DNA from: Ferribacterium limneticum | Lineage (GTDB): Bacteria; Pseudomonadota; Gammaproteobacteria; Burkholderiales; Rhodocyclaceae | Reading direction: 5' to 3' | Assembly (NCBI RefSeq): GCF_020510565.1 | Contig: NZ_CP075189.1 | Coordinates: 1,658,501-1,722,500 of the forward strand | Length of the DNA stretch: 64,000 nucleotides | In this document: positions 35,117 through 43,058 of the stretch, in pieces | Numbering within the stretch: the stretch's first letter is position 1 | Layout of the letters: every line of letters begins with the position of its first letter | Notes under the pieces: generated by a model | Seen by the model: the letters and a program-made list of their open reading frames with translations, nothing else | What the model was told of the DNA's origin: nothing | Databases searched by the model: none | Made by a program: the position numbers and the translations under genes

Positions 35117-36376
35117 TTAGCCGCGACGCATGGCGTCAAAGAACTCCTGGTTGCCCTTGGTGGACTTGACCTTGTCGAGCAGGAATTCCATCGCTTCGAG
35201 ATCGTCCATCGGGTAGCAGAGTTTGCGCAGAACCCACATTTTTTGCAGGACGTCCGGCTTGAGCAGAAGTTCTTCGCGACGGGTACCCGAACGATTGACG
35301 TTGACCGCCGGGTACATCCGCTTCTCGGCCATGCGACGGTCGAGGTGGATTTCGGAGTTGCCGGTACCCTTGAACTCTTCGTAGATGACTTCGTCCATGC
35401 GTGAGCCGGTGTCGATCAGGGCTGTAGCGAGGATGGTCAGCGAACCGCCTTCTTCAATATTGCGCGCCGCACCGAAGAAGCGCTTCGGCTTCTGCAGGGC
35501 ATTTGCGTCGACGCCGCCGGTCAGCACCTTGCCGGAAGCCGGCTGGACGGTGTTGTAGGCGCGGGCGAGGCGGGTGATCGAATCAAGCAGGATGACGACA
35601 TCCTTCTTGTGCTCGACCAGGCGCTTGGCTTTCTCGATGACCATTTCGGCAACCGCGACGTGGCGGGTAGCCGGTTCGTCAAAAGTCGAGGCAACGACCT
35701 CACCTTTGACGGTGCGGGTCATTTCAGTGACTTCTTCCGGACGCTCGTCGATGAGCAGGACGATCAGGATAACTTCCGGGTGGTTGGCGGTGATGGCGTG
35801 GGCAATGTTTTGCAGCATCACCGTCTTGCCGGTCTTTGGCGGAGCGACAAGCAGGCCGCGCTGACCGCAACCGACCGGCGCAATCATGTCGATGACGCGG
35901 CTGGTGATATTTTCTTCGGACTTGATGTCGCGCTCGAGCTTGAGGTGACGCGTCGGATGCAGCGGCGTCAGGTTCTCGAACATGATTTTGTGCTTGTTGG
36001 CTTCCGGCGGGAAGCCGTTGATCGACTCCAGCTTGGTCAATGCAACGTAGCGTTCGCCTTCCTTCGGCGTGCGGATCTCGCCTTCGACGGTGTCACCGGT
36101 GCGCAGGTTGAAGCGGCGAACTTGCGATGGAGAGACGTAAATGTCGTCCGGATTGGCGAGGTAGGAGGTGTCGGAGGAGCGGAGGAATCCGAAGCCGTCC
36201 GACAGTACTTCCAGTGTGCCATCACCGTAGATGGTTTCGCCGTTTTTGGCCTTGGCTTTCAGGATGGCGTAGATCAGCTCCATCTTGCGCATGCGGTTGG
36301 CGTTTTCGATGGCCAGTTCGGTAGCCATATCCAGCAGTTTGCTGACGTGTAGTGTTTTTAGTTCGGAAAGTTGCAT
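35117..36376 (-). CDS. rho: Transcription termination factor Rho
   Basis: 419 residues from the ATG at 36376 ([18 protein letters not shown]), the usual length. An N-terminal helical part and cold-shock-like RNA-binding domain with DGFGFLRSS are followed by the RecA-like motor: Walker [23 protein letters not shown]-loops [13 protein letters not shown] and [18 protein letters not shown]. The hexameric helicase terminates transcripts. A 161-bp C-rich leader separates it from trxA; a possible self-control region is listed separately. Confidence 0.97.
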   Translation of the reverse strand: MQLSELKTLHVSKLLDMATELAIENANRMRKMELIYAILKAKAKNGETIYGDGTLEVLSDGFGFLRSSDTSYLANPDDIYVSPSQVRRFNLRTGDTVEGEIRTPKEGERYVALTKLESINGFPPEANKHKIMFENLTPLHPTRHLKLERDIKSEENITSRVIDMIAPVGCGQRGLLVAPPKTGKTVMLQNIAHAITANHPEVILIVLLIDERPEEVTEMTRTVKGEVVASTFDEPATRHVAVAEMVIEKAKRLVEHKKDVVILLDSITRLARAYNTVQPASGKVLTGGVDANALQKPKRFFGAARNIEEGGSLTILATALIDTGSRMDEVIYEEFKGTGNSEIHLDRRMAEKRMYPAVNVNRSGTRREELLLKPDVLQKMWVLRKLCYPMDDLEAMEFLLDKVKSTKGNQEFFDAMRRG

Positions 36377-36432
36377 GTAGGAGTGTGTGGCGCCAATCGA
36401 ATATGGGCCGGGCTGCTGCCCGAGACCGGGGC

Positions 36433-36467
36433 GCAAGAGCTTGGGAGCTTTTGGGTGGGGAGTGATG
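36433..36467 (-). promoter_or_regulatory. C-rich, G-poor stretch in the rho leader (rut-like)
   Basis: On the minus strand this stretch reads CATCACTCCCCACCCAAAAG then CTCCCAAGCTCTTGC: many spaced C residues and few G, as preferred by Rho. It lies 57-91 bp before the rho start, where Rho could bind its own leader. Confidence 0.4.
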
Positions 36468-36493
36468 TCCGGGCACTTGGCCGGGGGCATCTG

Positions 36494-36520
36494 CCTGAAA
36501 GTGCAGGACGCACCTTCAGG
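36494..36520 (-). promoter_or_regulatory. Hairpin between trxA and rho
   Basis: CCTGAAGGTGC / GCACTTTCAGG with a 5-nt loop and one mismatch, located 18 bp after the trxA stop. There is no T-run, so it is not an intrinsic terminator; it could protect trxA mRNA or be part of the rho leader. Confidence 0.45.
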
Positions 36521-36537
36521 CCGGGAGACTACGGAGA

Positions 36538-36864
36538 TTACAGGTTGCTGTCAATAAAAGCAGCGAGTTGGGACTTGGACAGTGCGCCAACCTTGGTTGC
36601 TTCGATGTTGCCGTTCTTGAAAATCATCAAGGTCGGAATGCCGCGGATGCCGTACTTCGCCGGGGTGCCCTGGTTGTCATCGATATTGACCTTGGCAACC
36701 TTGAGTTTGCCGGCATATTCGGTGGCCACTTCGTCGAGGATCGGAGCGATCATCTTGCAGGGGCCACACCATTCGGCCCAGTAGTCGACGAGAACGGGCT
36801 GCTGCGATTGCAGCACTTCCGCTTCAAATGTGTCGTCGGTTACGTAATGGATGTGCTCGCTCAT
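36538..36864 (-). CDS. trxA: Thioredoxin 1
   Basis: 108 residues. Active site WCGPC at 32-36, cis-proline segment [14 protein letters not shown], all as in standard TrxA. It reduces cytoplasmic disulfides with electrons from thioredoxin reductase. The trxA-rho order is conserved in many proteobacteria. Confidence 0.96.
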   Translation of the reverse strand: MSEHIHYVTDDTFEAEVLQSQQPVLVDYWAEWCGPCKMIAPILDEVATEYAGKLKVAKVNIDDNQGTPAKYGIRGIPTLMIFKNGNIEATKVGALSKSQLAAFIDSNL

Positions 36865-36971
36865 GGTTGCCTCATGGGATGGGTGAAACGAATCGGTAAG
36901 TTTGCGCCGGATTGGCGACGTGAGTGTGGCGTGATGCTAGCGAAAAAAGAAGCGCAGGGGAAGCATCGGCA

Positions 36972-37568
36972 TCAGGGTTTAAGCAGATTGGCTAGTTCGA
37001 CCGCGGTTTTTACCTGCATTTTGTCGAAAAGATTGGCTCGATGCACCTCGACGGTGCGCATGCTGATGTTCAATTCGTCGGCGATGACCTTGTTGAATTT
37101 GCCGAGTAAAACGAGTTCCATGATTTGCCGCTCGCGCGTGGTCAATGTCGAAATTCGTGCTTTTACCGAGTCGACCGTAGCATTGGCCGCACGCTGGCGC
37201 GCGTCGAGGGCCATCGCTTCCTCGATGCGCGTGGCCAGATCGTTGTCGTTGAGGGGCTTTTCGAAGAAATCGAAGGCGCCTTTCTTGAGCGTGCTTACTG
37301 CCAGCGGGACATCGCCGTGGCCAGTCAGAAAAATTACTGGCAACGCCGATTTTCTTTCGAGCAATTGATCAAAGCAGTCGAGGCCGCTGATGCCGGTCAT
37401 TCGCATGTCGAGGACGACGCAGCCGCTGGTGGCAGGAGTCCAGGCAGCGAGAAAGCTTTCGGCCGAATCATAGGCGGCATAAGGAATGCCGCGCGAGGTC
37501 AGTAGCCAGGCCAGGGCGTCACGGATAGCATCGTCGTCATCGACCAGGTGGGCTTGGGGGGCGCTCAT
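36972..37568 (-). CDS. dctR: Dicarboxylate-responsive response regulator DctR (FixJ/NarL type)
   Basis: 198 residues from the ATG at 37568, which overlaps the dctS stop (ATGA). Receiver at 5-120 with phospho-acceptor Asp54 (VVLDMRMTG) and Lys104 (FFEKPL), then a linker and a LuxR-type helix-turn-helix (LTTRERQIMELVLLGKFNKVIADELNISMRTVEVHRANLFDKM). Position next to dctS, dctA and dctPQM points to control of C4-dicarboxylate uptake. Two transporter promoters carry the same palindrome, fitting a dimeric LuxR-type protein. Residues 128-140 of the linker come from a diverged repeat-like sequence. Confidence 0.88.
   Translation of the reverse strand: MSAPQAHLVDDDDAIRDALAWLLTSRGIPYAAYDSAESFLAAWTPATSGCVVLDMRMTGISGLDCFDQLLERKSALPVIFLTGHGDVPLAVSTLKKGAFDFFEKPLNDNDLATRIEEAMALDARQRAANATVDSVKARISTLTTRERQIMELVLLGKFNKVIADELNISMRTVEVHRANLFDKMQVKTAVELANLLKP
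37148..37186 (+). repeat. Dispersed repeat, degenerate copy 10 (in dctR linker)
   Basis: CGAAATTCGTGCTTTTACCG then AGTCGACCGTAGCATTGGCC; it aligns over ~40 bp with copy 6 (about 30 identical), including GACCGTAGCA and the GAATT-type arm. It codes for the REC-HTH linker ATVDSVKARIS. Identity is weaker than in other copies. Confidence 0.4.
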
Positions 37569-39550
37569 GCGGTCTCCATCGGCAGGGTGAAGATGAATAT
37601 CGTACCGCTTCCGGTTGGCGACTGCAGATTGTCTTCGACCCACAATCGGCCGCGGTGAAATTCGATGATGGAGCGGCAGATCGACAGGCCGATACCCATG
37701 CCCTCGGGCTTGGTCGTAAAAAAGGCGGTAAATAACTTGTCGCGGATTTCTGGAGCGATGCCACTGCCACAGTCGCTGACGCTGACATGCAGTTCGTTTT
37801 CGACGATTTCGGTGGCAATTTTTAGTGTGCGATTGGGTTCATCGTTGGCGGACATCGCTTCCATGCCATTCCTGATCAGGTTCAGAAGGACTTGTTCCAG
37901 CATCAGTCGGTCAGCCGGGATGGGGGGGAGTTGCGGTATGGAGCATTCAATCCGGACATGTCGCTTGCGCGCCTCGGCTTCGACGAAACCCAGGCAATCT
38001 TCAAGGACATCGCCGAGCAGGCAGGGCGCGCGTTTGGGTTCGCTCTTGCGGACGAAGTCGTGGACGCGGCGGATGATCTTGCCAGCGCGCTGGGCTTGCA
38101 CCCCGATTTTTTCCAGAACCGGCAGAATATCTTGTGGCGTGGCCTTGCCGCTGCCAAGCAAATTCTGGCAACCGGTGTTGTAGCTGGCGATGGCAGCAAG
38201 TGGCTGATTCAATTCGTGGGCAAGCGTCGACGCCATTTCGCCCATGGTGACCAGGCGGGAAGTGAATTGCAGTTGTTCCTGTTGCTGGCGTGCCAGTTCT
38301 TCGGCTCGTTTTCGTTCAGTGATGTCGAGTACCGAGGCCATCCAGCCGGTATGTCTTCCGCTGCCATCGATGAGCTTGGCCTCGTAGACAAGTGCGTGGA
38401 AACGCTCGCCGTTCTTGCGCATGAAGGTGATTTCAAAGCCGTCTGTTGGTGCTTCGCCAGCCAGTACGGTCTGGTGCATGGCATAGGTTTCTTCCAGTTG
38501 CTCCGGTGCCCAATAGGGCATCGGCGGCGCCTGGTTGACCAGTTCGCCGGCATTGAATCCGGTCATTCTGCAGAAGGCCGGATTAACGTAGATGACGCGT
38601 CCGAGCAGGTCTCGAGCGCGCATGCCGACGGTCAGCGAGTCTTCCATGGCGGCCCGGAAGGCATGTTCTTCCCGAAGCGCATCTTCGGCAAGAGAACGTT
38701 TTTTCATCAGGTCGCGAACCAGCCACAGGCTCCAGAAGACCCCGGCAGCGAGCAAGATGATGGCGGCAACCAGCAGGCGTTGTAGTGAGTTATCCGGGGC
38801 GTTGTAGTTTGTTACCCGCAGCAACAGTCCGGATCCGGGGGGGTCGAAGGGGATTTCGTAGCTCTGGCTGCGGTTGCCGGAAATATGAGTTTTTGTGGCG
38901 AATTGGAGATCGTTGTCGTCGACAATCTCGACTTTGTATTTCTCGGTAAACCACCATGGAACCTGGTTGGCGAGGAGTGTATCCAGTGGATACAAGAGGA
39001 CGAGCATGCCTGTTATGCGACGCTCATTGAAGACCGGAACGAGCAGTTCGACGAAGGCGCGGTTGCCTTCAAGAAAGAAGGGCTCGGTGTATTGCCGTTT
39101 GCCCAGCCGGCTGGCTAATTCGAAAGCCTTGGCTGCCACGGAGGGACCGAATGATTCGATCTCGCTATCCGGCGGCGTTGTGGTCGGCAAGGCGTCAAGC
39201 ACCTGCCGGCCGGTATCCAGCCAGAGCACTTGGGCAATATCCGGCGAGTTTTTCAAAATGTGCTCGGCGCGTAGCCGGAACAGCTTCTGGCGATTCGCCG
39301 AATTGGCCATGTCCAGCGCCAGTTGCTGCATCTGTTCTTCGTTGCCATCAAGGTGAAAGCGCAGATTCTGTTCCAGCCAGAGCACGTCCTTGATCAAGGC
39401 CGAGCGCTCTTCCTCTGCTTCGTTGCGGTGCAGCAGCCAGATCAGGGTGAGTACGGCAACGAGCAGCAGCACGATGCCCAGCTTGGGCAAGGCAAGCAGC
39501 CAGCGTAGCCGGCGCGAACTGCCAGACGTATTCGGAAGCGTGTGATTCAT
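37565..39550 (-). CDS. dctS: Dicarboxylate sensor histidine kinase DctS
   Basis: 661 residues from the ATG at 39550 (MNHTLPNTSGSSRRLRW). Two membrane helices (LGIVLLLVAVLTLIWLL near 25; LLVAAIILLAAGVFWSLWLV near 310) frame a ~260-residue periplasmic sensor domain. Then one PAS/PAC unit (AMEDSLTVGMRARDLLGRVI), HisKA with MGEMASTLAHELNQPLAAIA and HATPase with LLNLIRNGMEAM, DCGSGIAPE and GMGIGLSICRSII. The arrangement matches DctS of the DctSR system: periplasmic sensing of succinate, fumarate or malate. The next gene, dctR, overlaps by 4 bp. Confidence 0.88.
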   Translation of the reverse strand: MNHTLPNTSGSSRRLRWLLALPKLGIVLLLVAVLTLIWLLHRNEAEEERSALIKDVLWLEQNLRFHLDGNEEQMQQLALDMANSANRQKLFRLRAEHILKNSPDIAQVLWLDTGRQVLDALPTTTPPDSEIESFGPSVAAKAFELASRLGKRQYTEPFFLEGNRAFVELLVPVFNERRITGMLVLLYPLDTLLANQVPWWFTEKYKVEIVDDNDLQFATKTHISGNRSQSYEIPFDPPGSGLLLRVTNYNAPDNSLQRLLVAAIILLAAGVFWSLWLVRDLMKKRSLAEDALREEHAFRAAMEDSLTVGMRARDLLGRVIYVNPAFCRMTGFNAGELVNQAPPMPYWAPEQLEETYAMHQTVLAGEAPTDGFEITFMRKNGERFHALVYEAKLIDGSGRHTGWMASVLDITERKRAEELARQQQEQLQFTSRLVTMGEMASTLAHELNQPLAAIASYNTGCQNLLGSGKATPQDILPVLEKIGVQAQRAGKIIRRVHDFVRKSEPKRAPCLLGDVLEDCLGFVEAEARKRHVRIECSIPQLPPIPADRLMLEQVLLNLIRNGMEAMSANDEPNRTLKIATEIVENELHVSVSDCGSGIAPEIRDKLFTAFFTTKPEGMGIGLSICRSIIEFHRGRLWVEDNLQSPTGSGTIFIFTLPMETA

Positions 39551-39589
39551 TTGCAAAATGGTACACCACGTTTTTTCGGGCTGGTTGAT

Positions 39590-39603
39590 TGTGGTTTTCC
39601 ACA
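39590..39603. promoter_or_regulatory. Candidate DctR operator 1 at dctA (perfect palindrome)
   Basis: TGTGGTTTTCCACA, a perfect palindrome (16 bp with flanking T/A), 100 bp upstream of dctA. The same sequence in reverse orientation is upstream of dctP. Confidence 0.7.
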
Positions 39604-39604
39604 A

Positions 39605-39618
39605 CACGGATATCCACA
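39605..39618. promoter_or_regulatory. Candidate DctR operator 2 at dctA (half-degenerate)
   Basis: CACGG-ATAT-CCACA keeps the right half and GG of the left half, exactly 15 bp from operator 1. If GATACT at 39643-39648 is the -10 box, this site is centred near -43, as in the dctP promoter. Confidence 0.45.
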
Positions 39619-39702
39619 ATGGTCGCGCGATGGCGGCTTGGAGATACTGCCGCCCGTTTTCCGGACTTTTCCGGAACCCGCCATCAGAGGAGCGCAAATT
39701 CC

Positions 39703-41052
39703 ATGGCCAGAAGAACGATATTCAAGAGTCTCTATTTTCAGGTGATCGTCGCCATCATCATTGGCGTTGCCCTCGGTCATTTCTATCCCGAAACCGGCGC
39801 GGCGATGAAGCCGCTCGGCGATGGCTTTATCAAGCTGATCAAGATGATCATCGCCCCGATCATCTTCTGCACCATCGTTGTCGGCATCGCCGGTATGGAA
39901 GACATGAAAAAGGTCGGCAAGACCGGTGGCCTGGCCGTACTTTATTTCGAGGTGGTGAGCAGCGTTGCGCTGATCATCGGCCTCATCGTTGTCAATCTCT
40001 GGGCGCCTGGTGTCGGAATGAACGTTGACGTTGCGACGCTCGATACCAAGGGCATCGCCAAGTATGCCGAGCCGGGCAAGATGCAGTCCACAGTTGATTT
40101 TCTGCTCAACATCATCCCGACCAGTGTCGTCGATGCCTTTGCCAAGGGCGACATGCTGCAGGTGTTGTTTTTCTCGATTCTCTTCGGTTACGCCATGCAT
40201 GCCTTTGGCGAGCGCGGCAAGCCGGTCTTCGAGCTGATTGAAAAGTTGTCGCATGTGCTGTTCGGTATCGTTGGCGTGATCATGAAAGTCGCCCCGATCG
40301 GCGCCTTTGGTGCGATGGCTTACACCATCGGCAAGCATGGCCTCGGTAGCTTGACGCAGCTGGCCAGTCTGATGGGTGCTTTCTACCTGACCTGCGTGAT
40401 TTTCATTTTGGGTGTGCTGGGCAGCATTGCTGCGGTCCACGGCTTTTCCATCATTAAATTGATCAAGTACATCAAGGAAGAGCTGTTCCTGGTGCTTGGT
40501 ACCTCGTCTTCGGAATCGGCGCTGCCGCGTCTGATGGCCAAGATGGAAAACGCCGGCGCCCAGAAATCGGTGGTTGGTCTGGTCGTGCCGACGGGGTATT
40601 CGTTCAATCTTGATGGCACCTCGATCTACCTGACCATGGCCGCCGTGTTCATCGCCCAAGCCACCAATACGCCGATGGATCTCGGTCAGCAGATCACCTT
40701 GCTGCTCATTTTGTTGCTGACCTCCAAGGGCGCAGCCGGCGTCACCGGCAGCGGCTTCATCGTGCTGGCGGCGACATTGTCAGCCGTCGGTACGGTGCCG
40801 GTGGCCGGTCTGGCGCTGATTCTCGGTATTGATCGTTTCATGTCGGAGGCCCGTGCGCTGACCAACTTCATTGGCAATAGCGTCGCTACGCTGGTGGTCG
40901 CCAAATGGTGCAATGCGCTCGATGTCCCGCGGATGAATGCTGTTCTCAACAACGAAACAACAGATGAGGCAGAAAACCCGGAGCTGGTTCTCGATGATGC
41001 GCCGGACGTGTTCATTCCCCACGTGCCGCGGCCGATCGTCGAGCATCACTGA
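39703..41052 (+). CDS. dctA: C4-dicarboxylate:cation symporter DctA
   Basis: 449 residues from the ATG at 39703 with AGAGGAG 10 bp upstream. Multi-helix carrier of the DAACS family: [20 protein letters not shown] at the start, the serine-rich re-entrant loop [16 protein letters not shown], and [20 protein letters not shown] with the substrate/cation-binding NLDGT. It imports succinate, fumarate and malate with protons or sodium. It is divergent from dctS, and a perfect palindrome lies in the shared region. Confidence 0.95.
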   Translation: MARRTIFKSLYFQVIVAIIIGVALGHFYPETGAAMKPLGDGFIKLIKMIIAPIIFCTIVVGIAGMEDMKKVGKTGGLAVLYFEVVSSVALIIGLIVVNLWAPGVGMNVDVATLDTKGIAKYAEPGKMQSTVDFLLNIIPTSVVDAFAKGDMLQVLFFSILFGYAMHAFGERGKPVFELIEKLSHVLFGIVGVIMKVAPIGAFGAMAYTIGKHGLGSLTQLASLMGAFYLTCVIFILGVLGSIAAVHGFSIIKLIKYIKEELFLVLGTSSSESALPRLMAKMENAGAQKSVVGLVVPTGYSFNLDGTSIYLTMAAVFIAQATNTPMDLGQQITLLLILLLTSKGAAGVTGSGFIVLAATLSAVGTVPVAGLALILGIDRFMSEARALTNFIGNSVATLVVAKWCNALDVPRMNAVLNNETTDEAENPELVLDDAPDVFIPHVPRPIVEHH

Positions 41053-41073
41053 TCGCGATTGGCGTTTCCAAAC

Positions 41074-41102
41074 AAACCGCCGGCTGGTCCGGCGGTTTTT
41101 TT
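41074..41102 (+). terminator. Terminator after dctA
   Basis: Stem ACCGCCGG / CCGGCGGT with a five-base loop, followed by seven T. It ends just before the dctP operator, so dctA and dctPQM are separate units. Confidence 0.88.
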
Positions 41103-41116
41103 ATGGGCAACCGGTA

Positions 41117-41130
41117 TGTGGAAAACCACA
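41117..41130. promoter_or_regulatory. Candidate DctR operator at dctP
   Basis: TGTGGAAAACCACA, the same 14-bp palindrome as at dctA. A good -10 box AATAAT lies at 41155-41160 with no good -35, so the operator would be centred near -43, as expected for an activator that replaces -35 contacts. Confidence 0.7.
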
Positions 41131-41154
41131 ATACGCAGCGGTTATATCTTTCGT

Positions 41155-41160
41155 AATAAT
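41155..41160 (+). promoter_or_regulatory. Probable -10 box of dctPQM
   Basis: AATAAT, five of six matches to TATAAT, 55 bp before the dctP start. The absence of a recognisable -35 box suggests that activation depends on the upstream palindrome. Confidence 0.45.
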
Positions 41161-41214
41161 TTCACTCAGCCGAAATTTTTAAATTTCGCTATTCCATATC
41201 CGGAGGAGAAAACA

Positions 41215-42219
41215 ATGAAAGTATCCAAGCTGTTGGTTGCCCTGTTTGCCGGCGCGCTGTCGCTGGCCGCCTATGCCCAAGCCCCCATCGTCATCAAATT
41301 CAGCCACGTGGTGGCGGCCGACACGCCGAAAGGCAAGGCGGCCGAAATGTTCGCCAAGAAGGCCGGCGAACTGACCAAGGGCAAGGTCAAGGTCGAGGTC
41401 TATGCCAATTCGACCTTGTACAAGGACAAGGAAGAAATGGAAGCGCTGCAACTGGGCGCCGTTCAGATGCTGGCACCCTCACTGGCCAAATTTGGCCCGC
41501 TTGGTGTCAAGGAGTTCGAAGTATTCGACCTGCCGTTCATCTTCAGTGACTACGATGGCTTGCGCAAGGTAACCAACGGCGCAGTCGGCAAGCAGTTGCT
41601 GGCCAAGCTCGAGCCCAAGGGTATCCGTGGTCTGGGCTACTGGGACAATGGGTTCAAGTCGTTCTCGCTGAATTCTCCGATCAAGTCGCCAGCTGACCTC
41701 AAGGGCAAAAAGCTGCGTATCCAGTCGTCGAAGGTGCTTGAAGAAGAAATTCGCGCACTGGGTGGTTTGCCCCAGGTGATGGCTTTCTCCGAGGTGTATC
41801 AGGCACTGCAGACTGGCGTGGTCGATGGTACCGAAAATCCGATTTCCAATCTCTACACCCAGAAGATGCATGAAGTGCAAAAGCATCTGACCCTGACCGA
41901 CCACGGTTACCTGGGTTATGCGGTCATTGTTAACAAGAAGTTCTGGGATGGTCTGCCGGCTGACGTTCGGGCTCAATTGACGGATGCCATGGAGCAGGCA
42001 ACCCGTTACGCCAACCAGATCGCCAAGGTTGAAAACGACAGCGCGCTGGAGGCTGTGAAGAAGAGTGGCAAGACGACGGTCTATGTGCCGACCAAGGAAG
42101 AGCGTCTGGCTTTCAAGAAGGCGCTGGTCCCGGTTCATCAGAAGATGGAAGGCCGCGTTGGCAAGGAAGTCATCCAGGCGGTCTACAAAGACACCGGGTT
42201 CAAGCCGGATAGCCTCTAA
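41215..42219 (+). CDS. dctP: TRAP transporter solute receptor DctP
   Basis: 334 residues from the ATG at 41215 with CGGAGGAG. A signal peptide (MKVSKLLVALFAGALSLAAYA, cleaved about AYA-Q) precedes a periplasmic DctP-type receptor: IKFSHVVAADTPKGKAA, the conserved Arg region LKGKKLRIQSSKVLEEEIRALGG, and VDGTENPISN. This Arg binds the carboxylate of the ligand. C4-dicarboxylates are the likely ligands given DctSR/DctA nearby. Confidence 0.93.
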   Translation: MKVSKLLVALFAGALSLAAYAQAPIVIKFSHVVAADTPKGKAAEMFAKKAGELTKGKVKVEVYANSTLYKDKEEMEALQLGAVQMLAPSLAKFGPLGVKEFEVFDLPFIFSDYDGLRKVTNGAVGKQLLAKLEPKGIRGLGYWDNGFKSFSLNSPIKSPADLKGKKLRIQSSKVLEEEIRALGGLPQVMAFSEVYQALQTGVVDGTENPISNLYTQKMHEVQKHLTLTDHGYLGYAVIVNKKFWDGLPADVRAQLTDAMEQATRYANQIAKVENDSALEAVKKSGKTTVYVPTKEERLAFKKALVPVHQKMEGRVGKEVIQAVYKDTGFKPDSL

Positions 42220-42275
42220 CAGCAGCAACACGAACGCGGGGGCTGCGGCCCCCGCGTCACAACGGGGAACTAGTC

Positions 42276-43058
42276 ATGATCAACAAGGCGTTGAATCATC
42301 TTGAAGAGTTGCTGGTCACTTTCCTGATGGGAGCGGCCACACTCATTATTTTCGTCTCCGTCATGCATCGCTATCTGGCCGGTCAGGATATTCCTGGCCT
42401 GCAGGACTGGTTGCTGACGCTTGATTTCGGCTGGGCTCAAGAGCTCTGCATCATCATGTTCGTCTGGATGGCCAAGTTCGGCGCGGCCTACGGGGTGCGT
42501 ACCGGCATCCACGTCGGGGTCGATGTGCTGATCAACCGTCTCGACGACAGCGCTCGGGGCAAGGCCATTGTTTTCGGCTTGCTGGCCGGAGCCTTGTTTA
42601 CTGGCATCGTGGCGACGCTGGGCGGTCATTTCGTTTGGGAAAACGGGGCGCACTACGCCATCTTCCAGTTCCTCGGTATCGATACCGGCGACAACTATGA
42701 AGGTCCGACGACGCCCGATCTCGAATGGCCAACCTGGATTGTCTACAGTGCCATTCCGCTCGGTTCGTCGCTGATGTGCTTCCGTTTCCTGCAAGTTTGT
42801 CTGTCGTTCATTCGTACCGGCGAACTGCCGCACCATGACCATGGCCACGTCGATGGTCTGGAAGATGAGACGCCACCAGTCGATGTCAATCTCTATGGCA
42901 TGGACGACAACCTCCACATGCACGACCTCAAGCACCCGATGATTGGTGAGCGCCGCACGGGTGAAGATCGTCGGCAGGGTGAGGCGAACGCACCGGAAAA
43001 CGAGCGTCGCACCGCTGAACGCCGCACCAACGACGACAACAAAGGAGGCCAGCAATGA
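42276..43058 (+). CDS. dctQ: TRAP transporter small permease DctQ with extended tail
   Basis: 260 residues, longer than the usual 160-230 of small TRAP permeases. Four membrane helices are visible (LLVTFLMGAATLIIFVSVMHRYL; a segment with LCIIMFVWMAKFGAAYGVRTGIHVGVDV; IVFGLLAGALFTGIVATLGG; WIVYSAIPLGSSLMCFRFLQ) with the family motif RTGIHVGVD. The final ~75 residues are hydrophilic: a His-rich part (HHDHGHVDG) and an Arg-rich part with ERRTGEDRR and ERRTAERRT. This tail should be cytoplasmic. It ends with the ATGA overlap into dctM. Confidence 0.9.
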   Translation: MINKALNHLEELLVTFLMGAATLIIFVSVMHRYLAGQDIPGLQDWLLTLDFGWAQELCIIMFVWMAKFGAAYGVRTGIHVGVDVLINRLDDSARGKAIVFGLLAGALFTGIVATLGGHFVWENGAHYAIFQFLGIDTGDNYEGPTTPDLEWPTWIVYSAIPLGSSLMCFRFLQVCLSFIRTGELPHHDHGHVDGLEDETPPVDVNLYGMDDNLHMHDLKHPMIGERRTGEDRRQGEANAPENERRTAERRTNDDNKGGQQ

